Shown: positions 1-9,069 of the stretch, piece after piece | Numbering within the stretch: the stretch's first letter is position 1 | Layout: each line of letters opens with the position of its first letter | Assembly: GCA_033812795.1 (NCBI GenBank) | Contig: JAPXSY010000006.1 | Coordinates: 20,581-84,580 of the forward strand | Origin: JAPXSY01 sp033812795 | Lineage (GTDB): Bacteria > Verrucomicrobiota > Kiritimatiellia > RFP12 > UBA1067 | Reading direction: 5' to 3' | Length of the DNA stretch: 64,000 nucleotides | Translations under genes and position numbers: made by a program | Notes under the pieces: model-generated | Databases searched by the model: none | Seen by the model: the letters and a program-made list of their open reading frames with translations, nothing else | What the model was told of the DNA's origin: nothing

Positions 1-1021
1 CCTCAGCACGCGCCCGCGCCTCGTCCACCGGCAGATCAAACCAGTCCGGCCCCATCACCTCCCTCACCGCGTCCCGATACGCGATCTCGCGGTAGGGCGG
101 AGTGAAGTCCAGCATCTCCTTGGCTTCACCGTACGCCACCTGCAGCGTGCCGAGCACCTTTTCGCACAGGTGCGGCATGAGTCCTTCAATGAGGTTCTTC
201 ATGGAGGAACGGTCGCCGTAGGCCTCGTAGACCTCCAGCACGGTGAACTCCGGATTGTGTGTGCGGTCGATCCCCTCGTTCCGGAAATCTTTGCCCAACT
301 CGAAGATGCGGTCGTATCCGCCGACAATCAACCGCTTCAAATACAACTCAGGCGCGATACGCATCACCATCTCGGTGTCCAGCGCGTTGTGATGCGTGAC
401 GAACGGTTTGGCAGCCGCACCCCCCGCCTGCGGCTGCATGATCGGCGTCTCGACCTCGATGAACCCGCGCGCGTGCAGGAAAGCGCGGATCTCCGCCAGA
501 ATCGCGCTCCGCTTATCGAACCGGGCACGCGACTCGGGATTCATCATCAGATCCAGATAACGTTTGCGGTAACGCTCTTCGACATCCTGCAACCCGTGGA
601 ACTTCTCGGGCGGTTGCAGGATCGCCTTGCCCAGCAGAACCCACGTGTGGACCTCAAGGGTCGGCTCACCGGTACGCGTCGTGAAGAGGCGACCCTCGAC
701 ACCAATGAAATCCCCCAGATCGAGATAGGCGAACGCATCGAACTGTTCCGGGGTCAACCGATCCTTCTTGACGAAAATCTGAAAATTGCCGGTGCCGTCG
801 CTGAACGTTGCGAACGAGGCCTTGCCCATGCGCCGGATGGTCATCAGGCGACCGGCCGCCCGCACCACGCGATCCTCCGTAAACGTGGAGCGGATTTCCG
901 AAAGGCGCGTGCGCTCAAACGCCTGCCCGTAGGGCGCAAACCCCCGCTCCTCCAGACTGCGCAGATTAGCGATGCGCTGTGCGCGATACTCGTTTCCCGA
1001 CTGCGGCTGCTCCTCTGACAT
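1..1021 (-). CDS. lysS: Lysyl-tRNA synthetase, class II (3' end cut by window)
   Basis: Charges tRNA-Lys with lysine in the cytoplasm. The reverse-strand translation begins MSEEQPQSGNEYRAQRI, followed by an OB-fold anticodon-binding region (GRLMTIRRMGKASFATFSDG) and the class II motif 1 region (RYLDLMMNPESRARFDKRS), then FIEVETPIMQPQAGGAAAKP and the motif 2 block RNEGIDRTHNPEFTVLEVYEAY. All are typical of bacterial LysS. About 340 residues are visible; the last third, including motif 3, lies outside the window. The ATG at 1021 follows an AAGGAAAGGG ribosome-binding site about ten bases upstream; an in-frame ATG at 1048 has no such site. The membrane-protein gene upstream ends 63 bases away on the same strand, so co-transcription is possible. 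Confidence 0.95.
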   Translation of the reverse strand, partial: MSEEQPQSGNEYRAQRIANLRSLEERGFAPYGQAFERTRLSEIRSTFTEDRVVRAAGRLMTIRRMGKASFATFSDGTGNFQIFVKKDRLTPEQFDAFAYLDLGDFIGVEGRLFTTRTGEPTLEVHTWVLLGKAILQPPEKFHGLQDVEERYRKRYLDLMMNPESRARFDKRSAILAEIRAFLHARGFIEVETPIMQPQAGGAAAKPFVTHHNALDTEMVMRIAPELYLKRLIVGGYDRIFELGKDFRNEGIDRTHNPEFTVLEVYEAYGDRSSMKNLIEGLMPHLCEKVLGTLQVAYGEAKEMLDFTPPYREIAYRDAVREVMGPDWFDLPVDEARARAE

Positions 1022-1084
1022 CTCGACCGTCCCTTTCCTTTCAACCATGCGCGGCAGTGTATCACACCTTCGGGAGCCCTGCCA

Positions 1085-3496
1085 CTACTCGCGTTCCCAA
1101 TACGCCGCCTCGTTGGTGGCCAACCGTCCCGCCTCCATCTGGCGCAACACGCGCTCGGAATCGATCCGGCGCGGAATGCCGGGCAGGCACGCGTCCGCGG
1201 CAGGCTTGGAGGAGCGCGGCCCCTCCCCTTCCTTCATGCGAACGCCGCGTGCCGCGGGAACCGCAACGGATGCCGCGCCCCCGCCACCGCCGGGCACCTC
1301 TTCCGGCCGCGCTTGCGCAAGTTCGCGCCATTGAGCCACGCAAACCGCGCAAGCCAGCATCAGCGCCGTGCCGGCACTCAGCCGGGCCGCGCGACTGCCG
1401 CCGAACGCCAGACAGACCGCGAAGCCGAGCGCCAAAGCCGCAAAAGTGCCAATCGTCCGCTCCAACCCGGCGAGCGGCACCAATACCAGAAAGAACATCC
1501 CCGCCGCCGCCGCACCCAACGCATCGGCCAGAACAAAGACCGCGGCGCGATTCTCCGGTCCTTCCCCGCAGCACGCCCACGCCACGGGTAGCGCGCCTCC
1601 GGCCGCGACCCCGATCGGAAAACAGAGCAGCAGGGTTACATAAGCGGTGGCGGCGCGTTCCGCGCCAGCCGACATCGCGAAGGCACATCCCGCCAGCAGC
1701 ACGGTCAAGGCCGACGGTAACGCAGCCGTGACAACGGGACGCTCCGGCATGGCGCGCATCCCCCCTTCGGCCAAACGGTTGCCGCAAAAAAGCCCTGCCA
1801 GATACAGGCAGCTCCCGGCACCCGCTAACAGGTAGAGCGAACCGAAACGCATCTCGAGCCGGCTCAGCACCGTGAGCGACGCGGTCAGCCCCAAAGCGCC
1901 GCACGCCGCGAGCCATGCGGCCACCATCCGGCGCGGCGCGGTCTGGGCGCGCCCCACGACCACCGGCACGGTCCAGAGGATCAGCAGCAGATAGGCTGTC
2001 AGACGGACACCCTCGGGCCGCAGCAACCGCAGGAAAACGGATCCCGCCGCAGTTTCGGGATACGTGCGGCTCAAGGCGTCAGCCAAGCCGTAGGCCAACG
2101 TCGTTTCCGGCGCGGACATCTCCGGCGGGGCCAGAGGGGGGTCCGTGGCAAGCCACGCAGGCCATCGCGTTCGCCATGCTTCCGCGCGCGCGGGATCATA
2201 GAGCAGGCGCACTGCCTCGGCCGGATAGTGCGCACTCTTGAGCAGGGCGAAACGACGTACCGCGTCTTCCGCTCCATACGCCAATCCCGGCACCTGCGCA
2301 GCCACCCACCACCCCCCGGCACCGGCCGCAAGCGCGCCGCTTTCCGGCCAGACCTGCCGGATCCGCCGGACAAAGCGCTCCAGCAACGCGCCCTGTTCAT
2401 GCGTCACGACGGCGCTTGTGCAATCGAGCCCGAACAACGCAACGCCGGTACGCCGCGTCACCTGCCGCACCGCACACAGAAAGGCCGTCTCGCGCCATAC
2501 CGCGCCGGCCAGAGACGTGGCGGCGGGCGGCCACACCAACACCGCATCAAAAAGAGGCGATGCGGGATCAGCCAGATAACGCCGCGGCGTGACACCGGCC
2601 GCGCGGATACGGGTTGCCATACCCGCCGCCTTCACGCTTTTCAGCAACCCGACACCATAGCCAGGGTCCGCCGGGCACCACACGATTTCCAGATCCGGAC
2701 GCAGCGACTCCAGCGCGAGTCCCGTTGCCAGCGACACCTCGCCCAGCAACAGCACCGTGCGGGCGTAAGGGCGCTGCGACAACAGCAGGGCGGCCCATCC
2801 CATTGCGTGGTCGGTTTCCGGAATCACCTCCCGGACCCCGCCAGAGGAGAGGGCATAGAAGGTGCCGCGGTGTTTCCCGTAGAACGTCGTACCGCCGCCT
2901 GTCTCAAACCGTCCGGACGGCGCGGTGCCGTCGGGGAAGGCGCGCCGCCACTCCGCAAGGTCGCGCGGGTCCGGCGTGATCCCCAAGGCCAGCAAGCCAG
3001 TCACGGCAAGACCTCCCAGCGCAGCGCCGAGCGCCTCCCAGGCAAAGGCCCGGCTCACCGGGGATCCGTCGCGCGCCAACCGGACCGCCACCGCAGGCAA
3101 CACAAACCCGGAGACGAAGCAAAAAGGGAAGTTCGCCACAAAGCAACCCGCCGCAAGCCTCGCCAAGGGGAAGGCCTGATAATCGGGAACCCCCAACCAC
3201 GCGCGCAAATTTCCGATCAGCGCGTATTGGACAAAATAGAGCGCGATGCCCGCAGACAACGGCAGCCAGAGGCGGTCGGCCAATATCCCCGTAATCCGGC
3301 GGCCCATACGCGTCGCAGCGACTGCGGCACCCAGCCCGGTCCAACCGAGCCAGCAGGCGAGAAACAAGGCCACCCCGCTTTCGGTCGCCGCAAACCGCCA
3401 GAGGAAACGCCGCAACAGCAACGTCTGCGCCACCATGGCGACAGCGCCAAAAACCGCTGCCGTAGCCAGTATCGAAAATGAACGAAGCTTCCTCAC
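1085..3496 (-). CDS. Polytopic membrane protein with spermidine-synthase-like middle domain
   Basis: An 803-residue protein with about five hydrophobic segments in the first 170 residues, a soluble middle (about 175-480), then about eight more membrane segments and a polar tail. The layout resembles the 'fused MFS/spermidine synthase' membrane proteins common in PVC genomes. The middle has a Rossmann-like beginning (TVLLLGEVSLATGLALE) but not the usual GGGDG SAM/aminopropyl-binding glycines, so enzymatic activity is doubtful. It starts at a GTG preceded by AGAGGG. The C-terminal tail is charged and probably cytoplasmic. It sits between lysS and a beta-CASP ribonuclease with no functional link visible. 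The family assignment is moderate and the role unknown. Confidence 0.7.
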   Translation of the reverse strand: MRKLRSFSILATAAVFGAVAMVAQTLLLRRFLWRFAATESGVALFLACWLGWTGLGAAVAATRMGRRITGILADRLWLPLSAGIALYFVQYALIGNLRAWLGVPDYQAFPLARLAAGCFVANFPFCFVSGFVLPAVAVRLARDGSPVSRAFAWEALGAALGGLAVTGLLALGITPDPRDLAEWRRAFPDGTAPSGRFETGGGTTFYGKHRGTFYALSSGGVREVIPETDHAMGWAALLLSQRPYARTVLLLGEVSLATGLALESLRPDLEIVWCPADPGYGVGLLKSVKAAGMATRIRAAGVTPRRYLADPASPLFDAVLVWPPAATSLAGAVWRETAFLCAVRQVTRRTGVALFGLDCTSAVVTHEQGALLERFVRRIRQVWPESGALAAGAGGWWVAAQVPGLAYGAEDAVRRFALLKSAHYPAEAVRLLYDPARAEAWRTRWPAWLATDPPLAPPEMSAPETTLAYGLADALSRTYPETAAGSVFLRLLRPEGVRLTAYLLLILWTVPVVVGRAQTAPRRMVAAWLAACGALGLTASLTVLSRLEMRFGSLYLLAGAGSCLYLAGLFCGNRLAEGGMRAMPERPVVTAALPSALTVLLAGCAFAMSAGAERAATAYVTLLLCFPIGVAAGGALPVAWACCGEGPENRAAVFVLADALGAAAAGMFFLVLVPLAGLERTIGTFAALALGFAVCLAFGGSRAARLSAGTALMLACAVCVAQWRELAQARPEEVPGGGGGAASVAVPAARGVRMKEGEGPRSSKPAADACLPGIPRRIDSERVLRQMEAGRLATNEAAYWERE

Positions 3497-3540
3497 CCTT
3501 CATACCCTCTATGCCGTGAACATTGAGCGTTCGTTCCGCC

Positions 3541-3575
3541 TTTGGGAGGGACGCCCGCGCTCCAGACTCCGCACC
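3541..3575 (+). repeat. Divergent copy of a dispersed GGGNGGGACNCCC repeat
   Basis: The 111-base gap between two minus-strand genes holds TTGGGAGGGACGCCCGCGCT. This aligns base for base with the second hairpin of the repeat at 5140-5158 (GGGCGGGACACCCATGC), with differences mostly in the variable positions. Both would encode the start MGGTP when read forward. It is likely a degenerate copy of an intergenic repeat family. Confidence 0.45.
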
Positions 3576-3607
3576 GCATATTCCCCGCCCTCTTCACGAT
3601 TCACGAC

Positions 3608-5011
3608 TCAAACATCCTCAAACTTTTGTCCCGGCTGCGGCGCCACCACGTTCTCTACCCCGCGCGCCCGGACCAACTCGATCATGGCCTGGACTTTTTC
3701 CGGTTCGCCGTGGACCGCGAACACCCGCTTCAGACGCTTGCCGCGGACCGCGTCGAACCACCGCATCAGAGCCGTACGGTCCGCATGCGCAGACAGTGCG
3801 TTGATCGTGTGGACGCGCGCGTTCAGTTCAAACTCATCCCCCAGAATCTTTAACGGCGAACGGCGTTCGACGATCCGGCGGCCCAGAGTGTTTTCCGCCT
3901 GAAACCCGACGATCAGAATGATGTTGCGCGGATCGCCCACGCCCTGTCTGAGATGGTGGAGAATACGTCCGCCCTCGCACATGCCGGACGCGGCGATGAT
4001 GATCATCGGCCCCGGCCGGTCGTTCAACGCTTTCGACTGATCGGGCGTCTCCACAAACTGCAAGCCCGGAAAGCGCAGCGGGTCGATCCCCTGCCGCAAC
4101 AGATCAGAGGCCTCCTCGTCGTAGCACTCACGGTGCCGGGCATAGACCTGGGTGGCCTTCAGCGAGAGCGGACTGTCCACATACACCGGCGTGAGCGGCA
4201 TGCGCCGCTGTTCGATCAGCCGGTTCAACTCGTAGAGCAGATGCTGGGTACGTCCCACACTGAACGCCGGAATGATGAGTCTGGCTTTCTGCTGGTGGAT
4301 ATCCTCAACGAATCCTTTGAGCCGACCCGAAACGTCCTCTCGCGCAGGGTGGTCCCGGTCCGCATATGTGCTTTCAATCAGAATCGTGTCCGCGCCCTGC
4401 GGAAAATCGTAATCGCGCAGAATCGGTCGGTCGGGCTGGCCCAGATCGCCGGTGAACAACAGCCGCCGCGACGTCCCGCCGCGCGTCTTCACATCCAACT
4501 GCACGAGCGCAGAGCCGAGAATGTGTCCGGCGTTGTGCAACAACAAGGAGATTCCGTCCCCCAGATCGACCAGCCGTTTGAGCGGTTCCGGTTCGAAGCG
4601 GGAGAGGATGTGGTCCACATCCTCCTGCTCATACAGCGGCTCGAACAGAACCTTGCCTTGCTGCGCACGTTTTTTGTTCACGTATTCCAGATCGCGCTGT
4701 TGGAGGTACGCGGAGTCGCGCAGCATGATGTCGCACAGGTCGCGCGTGGCTGGCGTGCAGTACACCTTACCCCGGAACCCGTGCCGCGCCAGAGTCGGCA
4801 GGTTACCGCTATGATCGATATGGGCGTGCGACAGGACCACGGCGTCCAGCGTCCGGGGATCGATCGGCATGTTGCGGTTCTTTTCAAACGCCTCTTTCCG
4901 GTGTCCTTGGAAGAGACCGCAATCCAGCAGAATCCGCTTCCCGTTCGCCTCCACCAGATGCATCGAACCCGTGGTCGTTTGCGCCGCGCCGAAGAATGTG
5001 AGTTTCATCAT
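3608..5011 (-). CDS. MBL-fold beta-CASP ribonuclease / metallo-hydrolase
   Basis: A 467-residue metallo-beta-lactamase-fold protein of the beta-CASP group (RNA-processing nucleases such as TTHA0252). The signature zinc motif is SHAHIDHSG near residue 65; further metal ligands lie in HNAGHILGSALV and FTGDLG, the beta-CASP motif region in IIPAFSVGRTQHLLYEL, and the C-terminal RMMBL region in INALSAHADRTALMRW and FAVHGEPEKVQAM. Length and motif order are complete. An in-frame ORF extends to 5068, but AAGGAAGCGGG just before the ATG at 5011 makes 5011 (or 5008) the start, and the family begins MKLTFFGAA. Expected role: cytoplasmic RNA maturation or decay. Confidence 0.88.
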   Translation of the reverse strand: MMKLTFFGAAQTTTGSMHLVEANGKRILLDCGLFQGHRKEAFEKNRNMPIDPRTLDAVVLSHAHIDHSGNLPTLARHGFRGKVYCTPATRDLCDIMLRDSAYLQQRDLEYVNKKRAQQGKVLFEPLYEQEDVDHILSRFEPEPLKRLVDLGDGISLLLHNAGHILGSALVQLDVKTRGGTSRRLLFTGDLGQPDRPILRDYDFPQGADTILIESTYADRDHPAREDVSGRLKGFVEDIHQQKARLIIPAFSVGRTQHLLYELNRLIEQRRMPLTPVYVDSPLSLKATQVYARHRECYDEEASDLLRQGIDPLRFPGLQFVETPDQSKALNDRPGPMIIIAASGMCEGGRILHHLRQGVGDPRNIILIVGFQAENTLGRRIVERRSPLKILGDEFELNARVHTINALSAHADRTALMRWFDAVRGKRLKRVFAVHGEPEKVQAMIELVRARGVENVVAPQPGQKFEDV

Positions 5012-5351
5012 CCCGCTTCCTTTAACTGATGGTTCTGATCCGGGACCAGTATATACCCATCCCGTCATTCAATCCAGCGCAACGCGAGAATAACAGGAAC
5101 GCCGAACGCCGGTATGGCACGGGCATCTTGCCCGTGTTTCATGGGCGGGACACCCATGCCGCAAAATTCTTCGATCCATGCCCCCAAAAAATCTTCGTGT
5201 TCTTCGCGTCTTACCGCCGTCATCCCGCGGCCCCAGCGCACCAAACGTCCCGCATCTCTCATCACGCACCCTTTCAACGCGGGCTTCTCCCGCAACCTGA
5301 TCGGCACAACCTGTTTGGAATCGGCAGGGCGTACGGTCTCAGGCGCAGAGT
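5012..5351. other. Intergenic region, 340 bases, with repeats
   Basis: This gap between the beta-CASP nuclease start and the stop of the basic/acidic protein gene holds two adjacent hairpins (5118-5158) and then a stretch at about 5180-5215 whose reverse complement reads GACGCGAAGAACACGAAG. No convincing gene is seen: short open frames here translate repeat sequence. Confidence 0.6.
5118..5158 (+). repeat. Double-hairpin REP-like element
   Basis: Two perfect inverted repeats lie side by side. CACGGGCA (5118-5125) and TGCCCGTG (5129-5136) form an 8-bp stem with a 3-base loop. CATGGG (5140-5145) and CCCATG (5153-5158) form a 6-bp stem with a 7-base loop. There is no T-run after either, so it is not a classic terminator. 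The forward reading encodes a phrase like MGGTPMP, shared in part with the element near 3541. Confidence 0.65.
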
Positions 5352-5810
5352 TCAGAACAGGTCATCGTCCTCCTCATCCGCACCGCCGAAACCGCCATCC
5401 CCCTCTTCGTCGAAATCCGCGCCGTACAGCACATCCTCCCCCCCGTCCTCTTCCTCCTCTTCGACAGCGAAGAGCCGACTGCGAAGCGCACCGGAACCCT
5501 CTTCCGTGACGTTGAACCGGCAGTCGAACTCATCGCAGGCGGAACAGGCCCTGGGCGTGAACGCCGCAGCCGAGATTTCGCCGTCCAACACCAGCGGACA
5601 GGTTCGCGCGGTCGGCCCCGCGACCGCGCCGGTCGATGGTGCCGCAGGCCTCTCGACGGCAACGGGCGGACGCACACCCGCAGCGGAAACCGGTTGCGGC
5701 GCGGCCTTACGGGGTTCCGGTTTCGCGGCGGCCCGCGCCGCAGTTGCAGCCGTTTTTTTCCCGGCCGGTTTCACAGATGTCCGTTTGACGGATCGTTTGC
5801 TCGTCGCCAT
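5352..5810 (-). CDS. Small protein, basic Ala/Lys/Pro-rich N-terminus and acidic C-terminus
   Basis: A 152-residue protein without a recognised family. The first 60 or so residues are rich in Lys, Arg, Ala, Pro and Thr (MATSKRSVKRTSVKPAGKKT), like histone H1-type or nucleic-acid-binding tails. A short cysteine cluster follows (ACSACDEFDC), and the last 50 residues are strongly acidic with runs of Glu and Asp (VEEEEEDGGED, GADEEDDDLF). It is probably mostly disordered. The ATG at 5810 is preceded by AAAGGCAGGA, and the longer ORF start at 5870 would overlap ileS. The gene starts 43 bases after the ileS stop on the same strand, so it may be the second gene of that transcript. Its function is unknown; nucleic-acid binding and a metal-binding CxxC site are only possibilities. 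Confidence 0.65.
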   Translation of the reverse strand: MATSKRSVKRTSVKPAGKKTAATAARAAAKPEPRKAAPQPVSAAGVRPPVAVERPAAPSTGAVAGPTARTCPLVLDGEISAAAFTPRACSACDEFDCRFNVTEEGSGALRSRLFAVEEEEEDGGEDVLYGADFDEEGDGGFGGADEEDDDLF

Positions 5811-5853
5811 ATCAGGAATCCTGCCTTTCCGCGGGTTCAGCCCCGCAACAGCG

Positions 5854-8800
5854 TCAGGCCTTCTCCACATGCAGGCCGACCGCGTGCCCGTTCAACTCGA
5901 TCACCGGCCCATGCACTTCATCGAACCGGATGCCCTCACACAGCGTCTCGGCTTTCACATAATCCGCGTACTGTTCGATCGCCTCGCGCACCTCGGCCCC
6001 GCACGCCACCGTAACCCGGATACGCTGCGTCACCTCGTACCCCGCCTCTTTGCGCAGGTTCTGCACACGGCTGACCCACTCACGCGCCAACCCCTCGCGG
6101 ATCAACTCAGGCGTCAGCGCGGTCTCGATCCCAACGATCACATCGTCCTCAGAGGCCACGACCATCCCCACTTTGGGAGTCCGCCGCACCACCACGTCCC
6201 CGGCACAAAGGGTCATCGATTCGCCCCCGACCGCAATCGAAACCTCGCGCCCCGCGGCAAGCGCGGCAGCCTCGGCAGAGGAAAGAGCGGCGATGGCCGC
6301 CGCGACCGCCTTCATGCGAGGGCCGACCCGGGGACCCAGCTGACGAAAATCGGCTTTCACCGAGACATCAGCCATAACGGTCTCGTCCTCCCCATATGCC
6401 ACGGTTTTGATGTTCAGCTCATCGGTGATCAGATCCTCATACCCCTGCAGGATCGCGCGAAGACCGGCATTCCCGGAGACCACATGCAGCACCGCGAGGG
6501 GCTGCCGAATCTTCAGATCGTTCTCGGTACGCAACTGGCGGCCAAGCCGCACCACCTGCTGCACCCGGGCCATCGCGCTTTCCAACGCCTCATCACGGCC
6601 CGCCGCATACGCCTGCGGAAAATCGCACAGATGCACCGACTCGGGCATTGAGGCGCCGCGCAGATTACGGTATATCGCCTCGCTGATGAACGGCGTGAAC
6701 GGTGCGGCCACCTGACAGAGCTGCACCAGCACATACCGCAAGGTCCGGTAGGCGTGCGTCTTGTCTTCGTCGTTCTGAGATTTCCAGAAGCGGCGGCGGC
6801 TCCGCCGGATATACCAGTTGGTCAGATCCTCAATAAACGTGACGAACGGGCGCACGGAACGCTGCAAGTCGTATCCGTCCATCGCCACCGTCACATCCCG
6901 GATCAGCGTCTCGAGCGAACTGACGATCCAGCGGTCCAGCACATTCGGACTCTCGGGACGGACCACCTCGGCATCGTCAAACCGGTCGACGTTCGCGTAC
7001 GTGACGAAAAAGCTGTAGGCGTTCCACCATGGGATCAGCAATTCGCGCAGAATCTGTTTTACGCCGGTTTCGGAGAAACGCAAGTTCTCGGCGCGCACCA
7101 CCGGCGAATAAATCATGTAGAGCCGCAGCGCGTCGGCCCCGTACGCATCGAGAATGTGCGACGGGTCCGGGTAGTTCTTGAGGCGCTTGGACATCTTCTT
7201 GCCGTCCTCAGCCAGAACCAGACCGTTGACGATCACGTTCTTGAAGGGCGACTGGTCGAAGAGACAGGTCCCCAGCACCATCAGGGTATAGAACCAGCCG
7301 CGGGTCTGATCCAAACCTTCCGCGATGAAGTCCGCCGGGAAGAATGTGGAGATGTCCTGCCCGCCCTTCCCTCTCTTCTCCTCAACTCCTAAATCCTCAA
7401 CTCCTAAATCCTCACTCCTCACTCCTAAATCCCCGAAGGGGTAATGCTGCTGCGCGTATGGCATGGCTCCCGACTCGAACCAGCAGTCAAGCACCTCGGG
7501 CGTGCGCCGGTAGACCTTGCCGTCGCGCCGGATCACAACGCGGTCAACGAAATGCTTGTGCAAATCCGTGACGCGTTCTCCGGAAAGCTGCTCCAATTCC
7601 GCCACCGAACCCACGCAGATCTGATCCGCGGGATCATTCTCATTGATCCAAACCGGAATGCAGGATCCCCAGAAACGGTTACGGCTGATGTTCCAGTCGC
7701 GCGCCTCGTTCAGCCAGTTGCCGAACCGCTTTTCGCCGACATACTCCGGCATCCAACGGACCGTAGCGTTGTTGCGCGTCAGCCGCTCATGCAGATCCTC
7801 GACGCGCACGTACCAGGCCTCGATAGCGCGATAGATGAGCGGCGTGTCCGTACGGTCGCAGAAGGGATAACTGTGCGTCACAGTAGTCTGATGCACCAAC
7901 TTGCCTTCACGCTTGAGCCACTGGATCAGATCCTTGTCGCAATCCTTGCAGAACCGCCCCTGACACTCAGGCACCGCCTCGGTGAAACAACAAGCGGCAT
8001 CCAATGGATCCGCGATGACGCTCAAACCGGCCTGCTGGCAGACCCGGAAATCGTCTTCGCCATAAGCCGGCGCCATGTGCACCAGTCCGGTTCCGTCCTC
8101 CGTGCTCACGAAGCTGTCAGTCAGCACACGGAACGCGCCTGCGTCCCGATACTCCGCAAAATGAGGGAAGATCGGCTCGTAGGTCCAATCCCGCAACGCC
8201 TCGCCCTTGAGACGCGCCAGCACCTCGTACGCGCCCGCATCCTTGTAATACACCGGAAGCCGGGCCTCCGCCAGCACAAAGACGGTCTCGTCCTCACAGT
8301 CGCGCACCACCACGTAGTCGATCTCCGGACCGACGCAGATCGCCAGATTCTCGGGCAGGGTCCACGGTGTGGTCGTCCAAATCAGCAGATAGGTCGTACC
8401 CCATGCGGGCTCGGCCCCCGAACGCACGCGCACACGAACGGTCACAGCGGGATCCTGCACGTCCTTGTAGTTGTTGCCCGCCTCGAAATTGCTGAGCGGC
8501 GTGCTGAGTTTCCAACTGTACGGCATGATCCGGTAGGATTTATAGATACGCCCCTGATCCCAGAGCTGCTTGAACACCCACCAGATGCTCTCCATGAAAC
8601 CGGGGTCCATGGTTTTGTAATCGTTGTCGAAATCGACCCAGCGCCCCATGCGCGTAACGGTCTTGCGCCACTCTTCGACATACGTGAGCACCATGGAGCG
8701 GCACTGCTCGTTAAAGGCGGCGACGCCGAACTCCCGAATCGCCTGCGCGCCGCTGACCCCCAGAGCCTCCTGCGCCAAGGCCTCGATCGGCAGTCCGTGG

Positions 8801-9069
8801 CAATCCCAACCGAACCGGCGTTCCACATGGTGGCCGCGCATCGTCTGATACCGCGGCACGATGTCCTTGATCGTACCCGCCAGCAAATGCCCGTAGTGCG
8901 GCAAACCGGTCGCAAAAGGCGGCCCATCATAAAAAACGTACTCGCGTTGTCCCCGGCGTTGCTCCACGCTTTTCCGGAAGGTGTCGTGCGACTCCCAAAA
9001 CGCCAGCATGTCACGTTCCATGCCGGGAAAATCCGTTTGCTTCGATACAGGTTCAAACATAAGATTCAC
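5854..9069 (-). CDS. ileS: Isoleucyl-tRNA synthetase
   Basis: Charges tRNA-Ile with isoleucine; class I, 1071 residues. The HIGH-type motif is HYGH within GPPFATGLPHYGHLLAGTIK near residue 55, the editing domain follows (TTTPWTLPENLAI), and the KMSKS motif is KKMSKR near residue 625. The GPPFATGLPHYGH form and the long C-terminal region resemble type 2 IleRS, often less sensitive to mupirocin. About 20 extra residues (DLGV repeats followed by EEKRG) sit between HYPF and FFPADF at about 7366-7435. The start is a GTG at 9069 with GGAAGGGGG six bases upstream; the ATG at 9060 lies too far from that site. A sigma70-like promoter lies at 9137-9165. Confidence 0.96.
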   Translation of the reverse strand: MNLMFEPVSKQTDFPGMERDMLAFWESHDTFRKSVEQRRGQREYVFYDGPPFATGLPHYGHLLAGTIKDIVPRYQTMRGHHVERRFGWDCHGLPIEALAQEALGVSGAQAIREFGVAAFNEQCRSMVLTYVEEWRKTVTRMGRWVDFDNDYKTMDPGFMESIWWVFKQLWDQGRIYKSYRIMPYSWKLSTPLSNFEAGNNYKDVQDPAVTVRVRVRSGAEPAWGTTYLLIWTTTPWTLPENLAICVGPEIDYVVVRDCEDETVFVLAEARLPVYYKDAGAYEVLARLKGEALRDWTYEPIFPHFAEYRDAGAFRVLTDSFVSTEDGTGLVHMAPAYGEDDFRVCQQAGLSVIADPLDAACCFTEAVPECQGRFCKDCDKDLIQWLKREGKLVHQTTVTHSYPFCDRTDTPLIYRAIEAWYVRVEDLHERLTRNNATVRWMPEYVGEKRFGNWLNEARDWNISRNRFWGSCIPVWINENDPADQICVGSVAELEQLSGERVTDLHKHFVDRVVIRRDGKVYRRTPEVLDCWFESGAMPYAQQHYPFGDLGVRSEDLGVEDLGVEEKRGKGGQDISTFFPADFIAEGLDQTRGWFYTLMVLGTCLFDQSPFKNVIVNGLVLAEDGKKMSKRLKNYPDPSHILDAYGADALRLYMIYSPVVRAENLRFSETGVKQILRELLIPWWNAYSFFVTYANVDRFDDAEVVRPESPNVLDRWIVSSLETLIRDVTVAMDGYDLQRSVRPFVTFIEDLTNWYIRRSRRRFWKSQNDEDKTHAYRTLRYVLVQLCQVAAPFTPFISEAIYRNLRGASMPESVHLCDFPQAYAAGRDEALESAMARVQQVVRLGRQLRTENDLKIRQPLAVLHVVSGNAGLRAILQGYEDLITDELNIKTVAYGEDETVMADVSVKADFRQLGPRVGPRMKAVAAAIAALSSAEAAALAAGREVSIAVGGESMTLCAGDVVVRRTPKVGMVVASEDDVIVGIETALTPELIREGLAREWVSRVQNLRKEAGYEVTQRIRVTVACGAEVREAIEQYADYVKAETLCEGIRFDEVHGPVIELNGHAVGLHVEKA
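7366..7435 (-). repeat. 15-bp tandem repeat inserted in ileS
   Basis: On the coding strand the unit GATTTAGGAGTTGAG occurs about two and a half times, plus degenerate GAGTGAGGAGTGAG copies, encoding DLGVRSEDLGVEDLGVEE. It preserves the frame. It uses TTA, GGA, AGA and GTT codons, rare in the surrounding GC-rich gene, so it looks like a repeat that expanded or inserted from outside. Confidence 0.7.

Noticed and set aside
170..1018. Long open frame on the plus strand opposite lysS
   Set aside because: The minus strand gives a complete class II LysRS; the plus-strand frame is its shadow and has no family.
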